Source: Streptomyces sp. CB02009
Lineage (GTDB): Bacteria > Actinomycetota > Actinomycetes > Streptomycetales > Streptomycetaceae
Assembly: GCF_001905825.1 (NCBI RefSeq)
Contig: NZ_LIVV01000001.1
Location: forward strand, 97,473 to 161,472
Direction: 5' to 3'
Length of the DNA: 64,000 nt
In this document: positions 53,972-63,682 of the stretch, piece after piece
How positions within the stretch are numbered: the first letter of the stretch is position 1
Layout of the letters: each line of letters starts with the position of its first letter
Position numbers and translations under genes: made by a program
Notes under the pieces: generated by a model
Database searches by the model: none
What the model was told of the DNA's origin: nothing
Seen by the model: only the letters and a program-made list of their open reading frames with translations

Positions 53972-55018
53972 ATGACACGCGAGCGCGGAGCCAGGCGCCC
54001 CGGCCGCGTCCTCACCGCCCTGCTGTGCGCGGTGACGGCGGCCGGGCTGTACGGCTGCTCCGACCCGGGCTCGCCGGAACCGGCCCCCACGCCGACACCC
54101 GCGCCCACCACGCCGGCGCCCGCCACCACGACACCCGCGCCCACCACCACGGCCCCCGCCCGGACCGGTCTCTCGCCCTTCACCGGGCTCCCGGCCCGGT
54201 CCGGACCCGTCCTCGGTGTGAAGATCGACAACGTGGCCGCGGCCCGCCCCCACACCGGACTCGGCGCCGCCGACCTCGTCTACGTCGAACAGGTCGAGGG
54301 CGGGACGACCCGGCTGCTCGCCGTGTACTCCTCCCGCCTGCCCGAGCGCGTCGGCCCCGTCCGCAGCGCCCGGGAGTCCGACATCGAGCTGCTCGGCGCC
54401 TTCGGCCGGCCCGTCCTCGCCTACTCCGGGGCGCAGTCCGCCCTGAACCCGCTGCTGAGCGCCGCGCCGCTCGACCCCGTCACCGAGTCCACCCGCTCCG
54501 GCGCCTTCCTGCGCTCCCCGGACCGGGCCGCCCCGCACAACCTCTACCTGCGGCCTGCGCGCGCCCTCGCGGCCGTCCCTGAGCCCCAGGACGCCCGGGA
54601 CATCGGCTTCCGCTTCGGCCCCGCCCCGGCGGGCGGCACAGCGGTCGGCTCCGAGACCGTCCGCTACCCGGCGGCCCGCTACACCTTCACCTGGTCCGCC
54701 CCCGACCGGACCTGGCGGGTGGCGATGGACGGCCGTACGGCGCGCGCCACCGACACGGGACCCCTCGCCCCGTCGACCGTGGTCGTCCAGCACGTCGCCG
54801 TCCGGTCCTCCCGCTTCCACGACGTCACCGGAGCGGTCTCCCCGTACACCGAGACCGTGGGGAGCGGCAGCGCGCTCGTCCTGCGCGACGGGCGCGCGTA
54901 CGAGGCCCGCTGGTCCCGTACGTCGCCGACGTCGGGCACCACGTTCACGACCCCGGGCGGCGAGCCGCTCGCCTTCGCACCGGGCCAGGTGTGGGTGGTC
55001 CTGGCGCCGCGGGCCTGA
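53972..55018 (+). CDS. DUF3048-domain lipoprotein
   Basis: Predicted protein of 348 residues. A lipoprotein signal ends in the lipobox LYGC (Cys near 29), followed by a Pro/Thr-rich linker of repeated TTPAP units (about 33-65) and the DUF3048 domain (about 70-345, GVKIDNVAAARPHTGLGAAD). The family (e.g. YerB) is extracytoplasmic and of unknown role. GGGGGAG lies 7 nt before the ATG. Its last codons and stop are tandemly duplicated downstream. Confidence 0.9.
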   Translation: MTRERGARRPGRVLTALLCAVTAAGLYGCSDPGSPEPAPTPTPAPTTPAPATTTPAPTTTAPARTGLSPFTGLPARSGPVLGVKIDNVAAARPHTGLGAADLVYVEQVEGGTTRLLAVYSSRLPERVGPVRSARESDIELLGAFGRPVLAYSGAQSALNPLLSAAPLDPVTESTRSGAFLRSPDRAAPHNLYLRPARALAAVPEPQDARDIGFRFGPAPAGGTAVGSETVRYPAARYTFTWSAPDRTWRVAMDGRTARATDTGPLAPSTVVVQHVAVRSSRFHDVTGAVSPYTETVGSGSALVLRDGRAYEARWSRTSPTSGTTFTTPGGEPLAFAPGQVWVVLAPRA

Positions 55019-55078
55019 GCGCGCGGCGGGTCGCCCGGGCCCGTGGTCCTGGCACCGCGGGCCTGAGCGCGCGGCGGG
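54995..55078. repeat. Tandem duplication of the DUF3048 gene end
   Basis: 54995-55030 and 55043-55078 match at 35 of 36 positions (period 48 bp). Each contains GTGGTCCTGGC, then GGGCCTGAGCGCGCGGCGGG with the gene's TGA stop. The second copy is noncoding. Confidence 0.85.
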
Positions 55079-55092
55079 GCGGTCGGGCCGCC

Positions 55093-55305
55093 TCAGGGGT
55101 TCGCCGGGCCAGGACCGGCGGGCGGCCGGCGGCGCGGGCCCGCCGGGGCCGCGCTGTCCGACGCGGCCATGCCGATCGTCGCCACGGCGAGGACCACCGA
55201 GCCGAACCAGAGCCAGCCGCTGCTGCCGAGCGCCACCGTGTACGCCGTCGTGAGCACCACCGCGGCGCAGGTGAGCACCGCCATCGTCTTCGTGCCACCG
55301 GACAT
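55093..55305 (-). CDS. Small membrane protein
   Basis: Predicted protein of 70 residues with two hydrophobic helices (MAVLTCAAVVLTTAYTVALG and LWFGSVVLAVATIGMAAS) and a Pro/Arg-rich tail. GGAGG lies upstream of the ATG. No family recognised. It lies alone between the DUF3048 and CtaG-like genes. Confidence 0.65.
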   Translation of the reverse strand: MSGGTKTMAVLTCAAVVLTTAYTVALGSSGWLWFGSVVLAVATIGMAASDSAAPAGPRRRPPAGPGPANP

Positions 55306-55416
55306 CAGTCCGCCCTCCTCCCGACCGAGGCCGTGGAAGCCGTCCAGCCCATCGTGACCCCCCGAGAGGGGCGCGCGCTACTCCCCGGACGCTCCGGCGT
55401 GCGCCGGAAAAGGAAA

Positions 55417-55462
55417 CCGGGCCCGGCGCCGGACCCCGTCAGAGGTCCCGCACCGGGCCCGG
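55417..55462. terminator. Large terminator hairpin after the CtaG-like gene
   Basis: A 19-bp stem, with arms starting CCGGGCCCGGCGCCGGACC and ending CCGGGCCCGG, has only two imperfect pairs and a short loop around GTCAGA. It starts 28 nt after the CtaG-like stop on the minus strand. Confidence 0.8.
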
Positions 55463-55490
55463 AGAGCGACCGCTCACCGCGCGCCGCAGG

Positions 55491-56438
55491 TCACCGCTTG
55501 GCCTGGAGCGAGGCGAGATACGCGTTGTACGCCTCCAGCTCCTTGTCCCCGTCCCGGTCGGCGGCCCGGTCCTGGCGGACGGCCTGCCGCTGCTCGGAGT
55601 GGTACCACTGGTAGACCAGCGCGATCAGCACCAGCACCGACGGGATCTCGCTGAACGCCCAGGCGATGCCGCCCGCCGCGTTCTGGTCGGTGAGCGCGTC
55701 GATGCCGAGGGAGGCCGGCGGGTTCTCGTACGCCTTCACCATCGGCTCCGAGGCCATCATCAGCGCGATGCCGAAGAAGGCGTGGAACGGCATGCCCGCG
55801 AAGAGCTCCAGCATCCGCATCACGTAGCCCGGACGGTGCGGCCCCGGGTCGACGCCCATGATCGGCCAGAAGAAGACCACGCCCACCATCAGGAAGTGGA
55901 CCATCATCCCGATGTGGCCCGGCTTGGAGCCCATCAGGAAGTCGAAGAGCGGCGTGAAGTACAGCGCGTACAGGCTCGCGATGAACATCGGGATCGTGAA
56001 GCCGGGGTGGGTGATCACCTTCATGTACCGGCTGTGCAGCAGCTTCAGGAGCAGCTCGCGCGGCCCCGTCGAGCCCCGGCCCGCCACCGGCAGCGCCCGC
56101 AGGGCCAGCGTCACCGGCGCGCCGAGCAGCAGCAGGATCGGCGACAGCATGGAGATCACCATGTGCTGCACCATGTGCACGCTGAACATGACCATGCCGT
56201 AGTCGTTGAGCTTGGTGCACATGACGAGCGCGATGGTCAGCACGCCGACCGTGAAGAACACCGTCCGGCTCACCGGCCACGCGTCCCCGCGCCGCCGCAG
56301 CCGCGCCACACCCCAGCCGTACAGACCGAGCGCTGCGAGGCAGCCGATCAGGAAGAACAGGTCGGGAGAGAACTCCAGGCCCCGTCCCAGCGTGAACGGC
56401 GGCAGATCCGTGGTCATGCCGTGCCCGCTGTGATCCAT
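55491..56438 (-). CDS. Cytochrome c oxidase assembly-type membrane protein (caa3_CtaG family)
   Basis: Predicted protein of 315 residues with about seven transmembrane helices (FFLIGCLAALGLYGWGVARL first). Conserved His-rich motifs: MVQHMVISMLSPILLLLGAP, LMVGVVFFWPIMGVDP and FHAFFGIALMMASEPM. CtaG-type proteins help assemble copper centres of terminal oxidases. The N-terminus is HSGHGMTTD, a possible metal-binding stretch. AGGAG lies 8 nt before ATG 56438. Confidence 0.88.
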   Translation of the reverse strand: MDHSGHGMTTDLPPFTLGRGLEFSPDLFFLIGCLAALGLYGWGVARLRRRGDAWPVSRTVFFTVGVLTIALVMCTKLNDYGMVMFSVHMVQHMVISMLSPILLLLGAPVTLALRALPVAGRGSTGPRELLLKLLHSRYMKVITHPGFTIPMFIASLYALYFTPLFDFLMGSKPGHIGMMVHFLMVGVVFFWPIMGVDPGPHRPGYVMRMLELFAGMPFHAFFGIALMMASEPMVKAYENPPASLGIDALTDQNAAGGIAWAFSEIPSVLVLIALVYQWYHSEQRQAVRQDRAADRDGDKELEAYNAYLASLQAKR

Positions 56439-56487
56439 CGTGAGTACTCCTGGAGCCCGATTCGCGCTTGTTGTCCGCACCAGACTA

Positions 56488-56525
56488 GAACCGCCCCCGG
56501 CCGCGACTGCGACCGGGGGCGGTTC
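56488..56525 (-). terminator. Terminator after pfkA
   Basis: Perfect 13-bp stem GAACCGCCCCCGG with arm CCGGGGGCGGTTC and a 12-nt loop, 27 nt after the pfkA stop and upstream of the CtaG-like gene on the same strand. Confidence 0.87.
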
Positions 56526-56552
56526 ACGCGAACGCGTCCGTACCGACGTGCG

Positions 56553-57578
<1,026 letters not shown>

Positions 57579-57769
57579 AGCCCAAAAACCTTTGCAACGT
57601 GGGCCGACTCCCGGACCACGTCGTCCGGCTGGATCCCCGCCACCCTATCGCCGCAGGGTGGCGGGGCCGAACCGGATGTCCGCACAGTGGACAACGTACG
57701 TTCGTACGAGGGACCAACAGCGGCGCGCGCGTTGCCCCCGGGGCCCGTCCCGGACGGGCCGTACGACCG

Positions 57770-58498
57770 CTACGCGGGCTGCGTGGCGGCCGCGATGCGC
57801 TCGGCGCGCAGCGCCTCGTACCAGCGGTCGTCCGTCGGCGGCAGCGCGTTCACGTCGAGGGCCAGCTTCAGGAGCAGGTCCGCGATCTGCGGGTTGCGGG
57901 CCATGACGGGGCCGTGCATGTACGTACCGAAGACGGTGTCGTTGTACGCGCCCTCGGTGCCGTCGCCGGTCCCGTTGCCGTTGCCGAACACCGTCCGCGC
58001 GAACGGCCGGGCCGTCGGGCCGAGATGGGTGATGCCCTGGTGGTTCTCGAAGCCGGTCAGCTGGGGCAGGCCGAGGCGCGGGTCGATGTCCCCGAGGACG
58101 TCGCCGACGCAGCGGGCGCCCTCGCCGCGGGTCGTCGTGACGTCGAGCAGGCCGAGGCCCGGCTGCCGCTCGCCGACGTCGTTGACGAACTCGTGCCCCA
58201 GGATCTGGTAGCCGGCGCAGACCGAGAAGATGATCGCGCCGTTCGAGGCGGCCCGGGACAGTCCGCCGTCGCGGAGCAGCCGCTCGGCCGCGAGCCGCTG
58301 GGGACGGTCCTCGCCGCCGCCGATCAGGTAGATGTCGCCCGAGGTCGGCACCGGCTGGTCGCTGCGGACGTCGACGCGCTCGACGTTGAGCCGGCGCTGG
58401 AGGGCGCGGCGCTGGACGACGAGGACGTTGCCCTGGTCGCCGTAGGTGCTGAGCAGGTCCGGGTAGACCCAGACCAGGCGCAGGCTGCTGTCACTCAT
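57770..58498 (-). CDS. gatD: Lipid II glutaminyl amidotransferase subunit GatD
   Basis: Predicted protein of 242 residues, class I glutamine amidotransferase (CobB/CobQ-like). It has the nucleophile in FSVCAGYQILG and catalytic His in FGTYMHGPV; YPDLLSTYGDQGN at the N-terminus is typical of GatD. Supplies ammonia to MurT to amidate D-Glu of the lipid II stem peptide. Begins 19 bp after murT. The 191-bp gap to pfkA holds no gene. Confidence 0.93.
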   Translation of the reverse strand: MSDSSLRLVWVYPDLLSTYGDQGNVLVVQRRALQRRLNVERVDVRSDQPVPTSGDIYLIGGGEDRPQRLAAERLLRDGGLSRAASNGAIIFSVCAGYQILGHEFVNDVGERQPGLGLLDVTTTRGEGARCVGDVLGDIDPRLGLPQLTGFENHQGITHLGPTARPFARTVFGNGNGTGDGTEGAYNDTVFGTYMHGPVMARNPQIADLLLKLALDVNALPPTDDRWYEALRAERIAAATQPA

Positions 58499-58517
58499 GC
58501 TGCAAGTCCTCTACGGG

Positions 58518-59765
58518 TCAGTTGCCGACGCGGCGGCGGACGTCCTGGAAGGCGGTGTAGTTGGCGATCAGCTCGATCTGTCCGGGCGGGGCCATCGCGA
58601 CGGCCTCGTCCAGCGTCTCGCAGACGCGGAAGTCCACACCCGCGACCTCCAGGCGGACGGCGAGGTCCAGCCTGCGGTCGCCGATCACCATGATCGGGTG
58701 CCCGGCGAGCCGGCCGTAGTCCACGTCCCACAGCCAGGAGGTGTCCGTGCCGTCGGCGCCGCGCGCGTTGACGGAGAGGATCACCGGGGCGGGCGGCCCG
58801 TCGATGAGGGAGAACGTCTCGAGCCAGCCGGCCGGGTTCTTCGCGAGCAGCAGGCGCAGCTCGCGGCCCTGGAAGGACACCACGTCGTAGCGTCCGGCGA
58901 CGGCCTGCACCGCGTACATGCGCTCCAGGGCCACCTGCGGCGGCACTCCGAAGACGGCGGCGACGGCGGCCGAGGTCGCGGCGTTCGCCTTGTTGGCGCG
59001 GCCGGGCAGCTGGAGCCGGATCGGCCAGGCCGAACCGTGCGGGTCGAGCACGTGGTCGCCGCTGAGCGCCCAGCTCGGCGCGGGGCGGCGGAAGCCGCAC
59101 TCGCCGCAGAACCAGTCGTCGCCCGGACGCTGCATCACACCGCCGCAGGCGGGGCACGACCAGGCGTCGTCCTTCCACTCCTGGCCGGCGGCGACCCACA
59201 CCACGTTCGGCGAGGAGGAGGCGGCCCACACGATGAGCGGGTCGTCGGCGTTCGCGACGACGACGGCCTTCGTGCCGTTGAGGCCCTCGCGCCACTTCTC
59301 GGCGAGCATGCGGGTCTCGGCGGCGCGGTCGAGCTGGTCGCGGGAGAGGTTGAGCAGCGCGATCACCTTGGGCGTGGTGTCGCGGGCGACACCGGCCAGG
59401 TACTTCTCGTCGACCTCGATGACGCCGTACTTGGAGTCCGAGCCACCGGCCAGCGCCGAGGTGATGCCGGCGGGCATGTTGGCGCCGAGGGCGTTCGAGA
59501 CGACGGGGCCGGCGGCGCGCAGCGCTTCCGCGATCAGCCGGGTCGTCGTCGTCTTGCCGTTGGTCGCCGACACCAGGACGACGTCCAGATGCTGCGCGAG
59601 CCGGCCGAGCAGGTCGGGGTCGAGCTTCAGCGCCACCTTGCCGCCGATCACCGATCCGCTGCCGCGTCCCGCCGCACGCGACACCGCGGCCGCGGCCCTG
59701 CCCGCCGTCACGGCCAGCTTGGCGCGCGGCGACAGCGGCTCTGGATTACCGGGGTGTCCTGACAT
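58518..59765 (-). CDS. murT: Lipid II isoglutaminyl synthase subunit MurT
   Basis: Predicted protein of 415 residues, Mur-ligase-like. ATP P-loop VSATNGKTTTTRLIAEAL (about 65-82), a four-Cys zinc ribbon CPACGGV...CGECGFR (about 205-227) inserted in the central domain as in known MurT, and a DUF1727 C-terminus. Activates the alpha-carboxyl of D-Glu in lipid II; forms a complex with GatD encoded next. GGAGG lies 10 nt before the ATG. Confidence 0.94.
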   Translation of the reverse strand: MSGHPGNPEPLSPRAKLAVTAGRAAAAVSRAAGRGSGSVIGGKVALKLDPDLLGRLAQHLDVVLVSATNGKTTTTRLIAEALRAAGPVVSNALGANMPAGITSALAGGSDSKYGVIEVDEKYLAGVARDTTPKVIALLNLSRDQLDRAAETRMLAEKWREGLNGTKAVVVANADDPLIVWAASSSPNVVWVAAGQEWKDDAWSCPACGGVMQRPGDDWFCGECGFRRPAPSWALSGDHVLDPHGSAWPIRLQLPGRANKANAATSAAVAAVFGVPPQVALERMYAVQAVAGRYDVVSFQGRELRLLLAKNPAGWLETFSLIDGPPAPVILSVNARGADGTDTSWLWDVDYGRLAGHPIMVIGDRRLDLAVRLEVAGVDFRVCETLDEAVAMAPPGQIELIANYTAFQDVRRRVGN

Positions 59766-59890
59766 CGTTCTTGTTCCTCCTTGCGTCGGTCCGGGCTCAG
59801 CCTATCGAGATCCGGCCAGCAGCCCGAACAGCGGCACCGTGGTGAGACACCCGAAACAGCCAGGTCACGGCGGACCGTACCCTTACGGCC

Positions 59891-60451
59891 ATGCGAAACC
59901 GCCCCATCCCCGGCAGTTCCGGCCTGGTCCGAGCGATGACTCTGCTCGGCGACCCCGTGCTGCACACGCCCTGCGCGCCCGTCACCGACTTCGGGCCCGA
60001 ACTCGCCCGGCTCGTCGAGGACATGTTCGCCACGATGTACGCGGCGAACGGCGTCGGCCTGGCGGCGAACCAGGTGGGCGTGGGCCTGCGGGTGTTCGTG
60101 TACGACTGCCCCGACGACGAGGAGACCCGCCACCTGGGACATGTCGTGAACCCGCGCCTGGTGGAGGCGGACGGCGAGGTGTTCCGGGGGCCCGAGGGCT
60201 GCCTCTCGCTGCCGGGTCTGGAGGCTCCGACGCCTCGTTACGACCGTGCGGTGGTCGAGGGCGTACGGCTGGACGGGACGCCGGTACGGGTGGAGGGCAC
60301 CGGGTTCTTCGCCCGCTGCCTCCAGCACGAGGCCGACCACCTGGACGGCGGGGTCTACGCGGACCGCGTCACGGGGTGGCGGAAGTCACGTCTGATCCGC
60401 GCGATCCGCAAGCAGCCCTGGGGGAGCGGGGCCGGCGTCCTGGAGGGCTGA
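59891..60451 (+). CDS. def: Peptide deformylase
   Basis: Predicted protein of 186 residues; removes the formyl group from nascent N-termini. Motifs GVGLAANQVG, EGCLSLPG (metal Cys) and QHEADHLDG (HExxH) are complete. ATG 59891 is 7 nt after TACCCT and lacks a ribosome-binding site, so it is probably leaderless. It diverges from murT. Confidence 0.95.
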   Translation: MRNRPIPGSSGLVRAMTLLGDPVLHTPCAPVTDFGPELARLVEDMFATMYAANGVGLAANQVGVGLRVFVYDCPDDEETRHLGHVVNPRLVEADGEVFRGPEGCLSLPGLEAPTPRYDRAVVEGVRLDGTPVRVEGTGFFARCLQHEADHLDGGVYADRVTGWRKSRLIRAIRKQPWGSGAGVLEG

Positions 60452-60584
60452 CGAGGCCCCGTGGGACCGGAGGTCGAGGGGCCGGGTCGGCGCGGAGGCG
60501 TCGCGGGGGCCCCGTGGTGTCGCGAGCGTCCCGGGGCCGGAAGGCCTGCGGGCGGCCGGGTCCGGCGCTCCGGCGGATCGAGCG

Positions 60585-60625
60585 CGCCGGGCCCCGGGCG
60601 GTCCCGCGGTCGCCGGGGCCCGGCG
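60585..60625. terminator. Bidirectional terminator between def and the TetR gene
   Basis: Perfect 13-bp stem CGCCGGGCCCCGG with arm CCGGGGCCCGGCG and a 15-nt loop, 14 nt from the TetR stop. Confidence 0.8.
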
Positions 60626-60639
60626 GCCCCGGCGGGACG

Positions 60640-61287
60640 TCAGAACCCCGGTCCGCCGGGAAGGTCCGGTGCCTGCGCGAGGCGGCCCCACAGGAGGTCG
60701 GCCAGGCTGCGGACGAGGTCTTCGCGGGAGCAGGGGCGCTCGCCGAGCCACCAGTCGCCGGCCGCGTGCATCATGCCGACGATGCCGTGACCCCAGATCC
60801 GGGCCTGGGCCTCGGCGCCCGGGCCGAGGTCGACGCGCTCGGCGATGACCTGACCGAGCTCCTCGCCCATCCGCCGGAGCAGCGGCGCGGAGTGGCGGCC
60901 GACGTCGAAGCCCTGCTCGGTCTGGTGCGACTCCTCCGCCGGGTGCATGAGGAAGCGGTAGACCTGCGGCAGCGCCTCGATCGAGGCGAGGTAGGTGTCG
61001 AGGGTGGATTCGACGCGGCGGCGGCGGTCGGACGGCGCGTCGAGCGCGGCCCGCAGGGCGGCGAGGAGGGCGTCCGTGTGCCGGATCGCGAGGGCGCGGT
61101 AGAGGCCGCCCTTGTCGCCGAAGTGGCGGTAGAGGATCGGCTTCGTGATGCCCGCCTCCGCCGCGATCGCGTTCATGGACGCCTTGGGGCCGTCCCGCAG
61201 CACCACCCGGTCCGCCGCCTCCAGCAGTTCGCGTCGCCGCAGTTCGGCGGGCGTCTGCTGGTCGGTGTCCCGGTGTGCGATGTCCAT
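60640..61287 (-). CDS. TetR-family transcriptional regulator
   Basis: Predicted protein of 215 residues. TetR helix-turn-helix ELLEAADRVVLRDGPKASMN, then EAGITKPILYRHFGDKGGLY (about 20-62), and a C-terminal domain with an acyl-CoA-type pocket layout unknown. GGGAG lies 8 nt before the ATG. It diverges from an acyl-CoA dehydrogenase gene, which it likely controls through the palindrome at 61403-61422; fatty-acid or acyl-CoA ligands are common for such pairs. Confidence 0.9.
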   Translation of the reverse strand: MDIAHRDTDQQTPAELRRRELLEAADRVVLRDGPKASMNAIAAEAGITKPILYRHFGDKGGLYRALAIRHTDALLAALRAALDAPSDRRRRVESTLDTYLASIEALPQVYRFLMHPAEESHQTEQGFDVGRHSAPLLRRMGEELGQVIAERVDLGPGAEAQARIWGHGIVGMMHAAGDWWLGERPCSREDLVRSLADLLWGRLAQAPDLPGGPGF

Positions 61288-61383
61288 AAGCGTGTCTCCC
61301 CGCCCGTGCGATTCGTGAGGCTGTCGCAACGTAACACCCGGTCGGTGTCCGCCGCGGGTCGGGCCGAACCGCTCCCCTGCAGG

Positions 61384-61422
61384 TTGACAGCCCGTACCCG
61401 CCGGTAACAGACTGGTGTTACC
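61384..61422 (+). promoter_or_regulatory. Acyl-CoA dehydrogenase promoter with TetR operator candidate
   Basis: TTGACA at 61384-61389 is a perfect -35. The expected -10 region falls within GGTAACA-GACTGG-TGTTACC (61403-61422), a perfect 7-bp inverted repeat. A partly related site, GTAACACC, lies at 61331-61338 nearer the TetR gene. Confidence 0.6.
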
Positions 61423-61449
61423 GCAAGTAACGTACAGCTGGGAGGGACG

Positions 61450-62667
61450 ATGGGCGAGTTCACGCTCGATCTCAACGATGACCAGAAGCAGGTCCGCGAC
61501 TGGCTCCACGGCTTCGCCGCCGATGTGATCCGCCCCGCGGCCGCCGAATGGGACGAGCGTGAGGAGACTCCCTGGCCGATCATCCAGGAAGCGGCCAAGA
61601 TAGGCATCTACTCGCTCGATTTCTATGCCCAGCAGTTCTTCGACCCGACCGGTCTCGGCATCCCCATGGCGATGGAGGAGCTCTTCTGGGGCGACGCCGG
61701 CATCGCCCTCTCCATCGTCGGCACGGGCCTGGCCGCCGTCGGCGTCCTCGCCAACGGCACCGAGGAGCAGATCGGCACCTGGGTCCCCCAGATGTACGGC
61801 GACGCGAACGACGTCAAGGTCGCCGCGTTCTGCTCGTCCGAGCCCGACGCGGGCTCGGACGTCGCCTCCATGCGTACCCGTGCGGTGTACGACGAGGCCA
61901 ACGACGAGTGGGTGCTCAACGGCACCAAGACCTGGGCGACCAACGGCGGCATCGCCAACGTCCACGTCGTCGTCGCGGTCGTCGACCCCGGGCTCGGCTC
62001 GAAGGGCCACGCCTCCTTCATCGTGCCGCCGAACACCCCCGGTCTCTCCCAGGGCCAGAAGTTCCAGAAGCACGGCATCCGCGCCTCCCACACCGCCGAG
62101 GTCGTCCTGGAGGACGTCCGCGTCCCCGGCCACTGCCTGCTCGGCGGCAAGGAGAAGCTCGACGAGCGCCTCGCCCGCGCCCGCGAGAAGGCGAAGGCCG
62201 GCGGCGGCGAGCGCGTGAAGAACGCCGCCATGGCCACCTTCGAGGCCTCCCGCCCGGCGGTCGGCGCCATGGCCGTCGGCACGGCCCGCGCCGCGTACGA
62301 GGTCGCCCTCGACTACGCCAGGACCCGGGTCCAGTTCGGCCGCCCGATCATCGAGAACCAGGGCGTCGCCTTCCAGCTCGCCGACATGGCCACCCAGATC
62401 GACGCGGCCCGCCTGCTCGTCTGGCGTGCCTCCTGGATGGCGACCGCCGGCAAGCCCTTCACGGCGGCCGAGGGCTCGATGTCCAAGCTGTACGCCAGCG
62501 AGGTCGCCAAGAAGGTCACGGCCCAGGCCATCCAGATCCTCGGCGGCAACGGCTACACCCGCGAGTACCCGGTGGAGCGCATGCACCGCGACGCGGCCAT
62601 CTACACGATCTTCGAAGGCACCAGCGAGATCCAGCGCATGGTGATCAGCCGGGCCATCGCGAAGTAG
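61450..62667 (+). CDS. Acyl-CoA dehydrogenase
   Basis: Predicted protein of 405 residues. Flavin-dependent dehydrogenase of beta-oxidation type: FCSSEPDAGSDVASMRTRA (signature 1), LNGTKTWATNGGIANVHVVV, and QILGGNGYTREYPVERMHRD with the C-terminal IFEGTSEIQRMVISRAI. The catalytic Glu is in the YPVERMHRD/EGTSE region. GGGAGGGAC directly precedes the ATG. A long insertion around LARAREKAKAGGGERVK is notable. Single gene under its own promoter. Confidence 0.93.
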   Translation: MGEFTLDLNDDQKQVRDWLHGFAADVIRPAAAEWDEREETPWPIIQEAAKIGIYSLDFYAQQFFDPTGLGIPMAMEELFWGDAGIALSIVGTGLAAVGVLANGTEEQIGTWVPQMYGDANDVKVAAFCSSEPDAGSDVASMRTRAVYDEANDEWVLNGTKTWATNGGIANVHVVVAVVDPGLGSKGHASFIVPPNTPGLSQGQKFQKHGIRASHTAEVVLEDVRVPGHCLLGGKEKLDERLARAREKAKAGGGERVKNAAMATFEASRPAVGAMAVGTARAAYEVALDYARTRVQFGRPIIENQGVAFQLADMATQIDAARLLVWRASWMATAGKPFTAAEGSMSKLYASEVAKKVTAQAIQILGGNGYTREYPVERMHRDAAIYTIFEGTSEIQRMVISRAIAK

Positions 62668-62719
62668 GCGGGAGCGCGGCCGGAGCTCCGGGCGGACGCG
62701 CACCGAGGAGGGCCGGGGA

Positions 62720-62750
62720 AGAGGCCCGCACCGTGCGGGTGCGGGCCTCT
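62720..62750 (+). terminator. Terminator after the acyl-CoA dehydrogenase gene
   Basis: Perfect 12-bp stem AGAGGCCCGCAC with arm GTGCGGGCCTCT and a 7-nt loop, 53 nt after the stop. Confidence 0.8.
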
Positions 62751-62891
62751 CCGCCGTACCCGGGGGAACGCCCCCGAACCGCCGGCGGCCGCTCGTACAG
62801 TGGGGCCATCCATCCGCCCCCGCCGGCCGATGCGGCACCCGGGCCCGCCCCGAGGCGACGTACCGGGGCGGGACACCTTCCGGAGAGCCCC

Positions 62892-63302
62892 GTGGACGAC
62901 CTGATCGCCTTCCTCACGGCCCGGTACGACGAGGAAGTCGCGACCGCGGCCCGGCCCGGCGGGAGCGTCGAGAGCCTGCGTCCGTGGGAGATCGCCGGCG
63001 ATCCGCACCTCCGGATCGCCAGGGCACGGGTGGTGACCGAGGTCATGTCGAAGCGGCAGCTGCTCGAAGCCTCCGCCGTCGCCTGCCCGCCCGCGTGCGG
63101 TCGCGGCGGCGAGCACGCGTTCAGCGGGGCGTGCGCCCTCCGCTGGATGGGGCCGGTCACGGAAGCCGACGGCGGGCGCTGGGTCCACGACGACACCGGC
63201 GCCCGGTTCACGGCTCCGCCCGTGACACCGGAGTGGACGATCCGGGTCCTGGCCCTGCCGTACGCGGGCCACCCCGACTACCGCACCGAGTGGCGGCCCT
63301 AG
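62892..63302 (+). CDS. DUF6221-like small protein
   Basis: Predicted protein of 136 residues starting VDDLIAFLTARYDEEVATAA, a pattern I associate with DUF6221, common in actinomycete prophage-like and accessory regions. The Cys-rich middle (CPPACGRGGEHAFSGACALR) may bind metal. GGAG lies 6 nt before the GTG. Role unknown. Confidence 0.75.
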   Translation: MDDLIAFLTARYDEEVATAARPGGSVESLRPWEIAGDPHLRIARARVVTEVMSKRQLLEASAVACPPACGRGGEHAFSGACALRWMGPVTEADGGRWVHDDTGARFTAPPVTPEWTIRVLALPYAGHPDYRTEWRP

Positions 63303-63360
63303 GAGTGCCTTGCCGATCAGGCCCCGCGAGCCCGGCAGGACGACCCTGGCGGGTGTCCGG

Positions 63361-63540
63361 CTAGGCCGCGAGGCCCTGGTCGATCTGCGTCGCCTCGGCC
63401 CACGCCGCCACGAGCACCTGGTAGATCCGCTGCTCGTCGGCCGTCAGCGAGCGCTTCTGCTCGCCGGCGCGCACCCACAACGTACGGATGGCGTCGTTCA
63501 GGGCTTCGGGGCCAGGGGTCTCTCTGTGGTGATCGGACAT
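63361..63540 (-). CDS. Small conserved-type helical protein
   Basis: Predicted protein of 59 residues (MSDHHRETPGPEALNDAIRT to TQIDQGLAA), helical and soluble, no family recognised. ATG 63540 is 7 nt after TAGCCT without a ribosome-binding site, consistent with a leaderless mRNA. A longer form from 63579 is less likely. Confidence 0.65.
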   Translation of the reverse strand: MSDHHRETPGPEALNDAIRTLWVRAGEQKRSLTADEQRIYQVLVAAWAEATQIDQGLAA

Positions 63541-63649
63541 GTGTACAAGGCTAGGGCCCCCGTCGGGCGAACCGGGCACGGTTCGGGCGTGCGTTGCGCC
63601 ACGCTTCCCACCCGGAAGACCGCGGGACCGGCCCCCTGGCGCGCCTCCG

Positions 63650-63678
63650 CCGCCCGTCCCGCCAAGCGGGGCGGGCGG
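63650..63678 (-). terminator. Terminator after the right-edge VOC gene
   Basis: CCGCCCGTCCCGC with loop CAA and arm GCGGGGCGGGCGG (one G-U pair), 4 nt after the stop. Confidence 0.75.
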
Positions 63679-63682
63679 GCGG

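Noticed and set aside
60640..62838. 732-codon minus-strand frame including the TetR gene and running opposite the acyl-CoA dehydrogenase
   Set aside because: Only the last 215 codons are real (TetR); the upstream part crosses the operator and the dehydrogenase gene.
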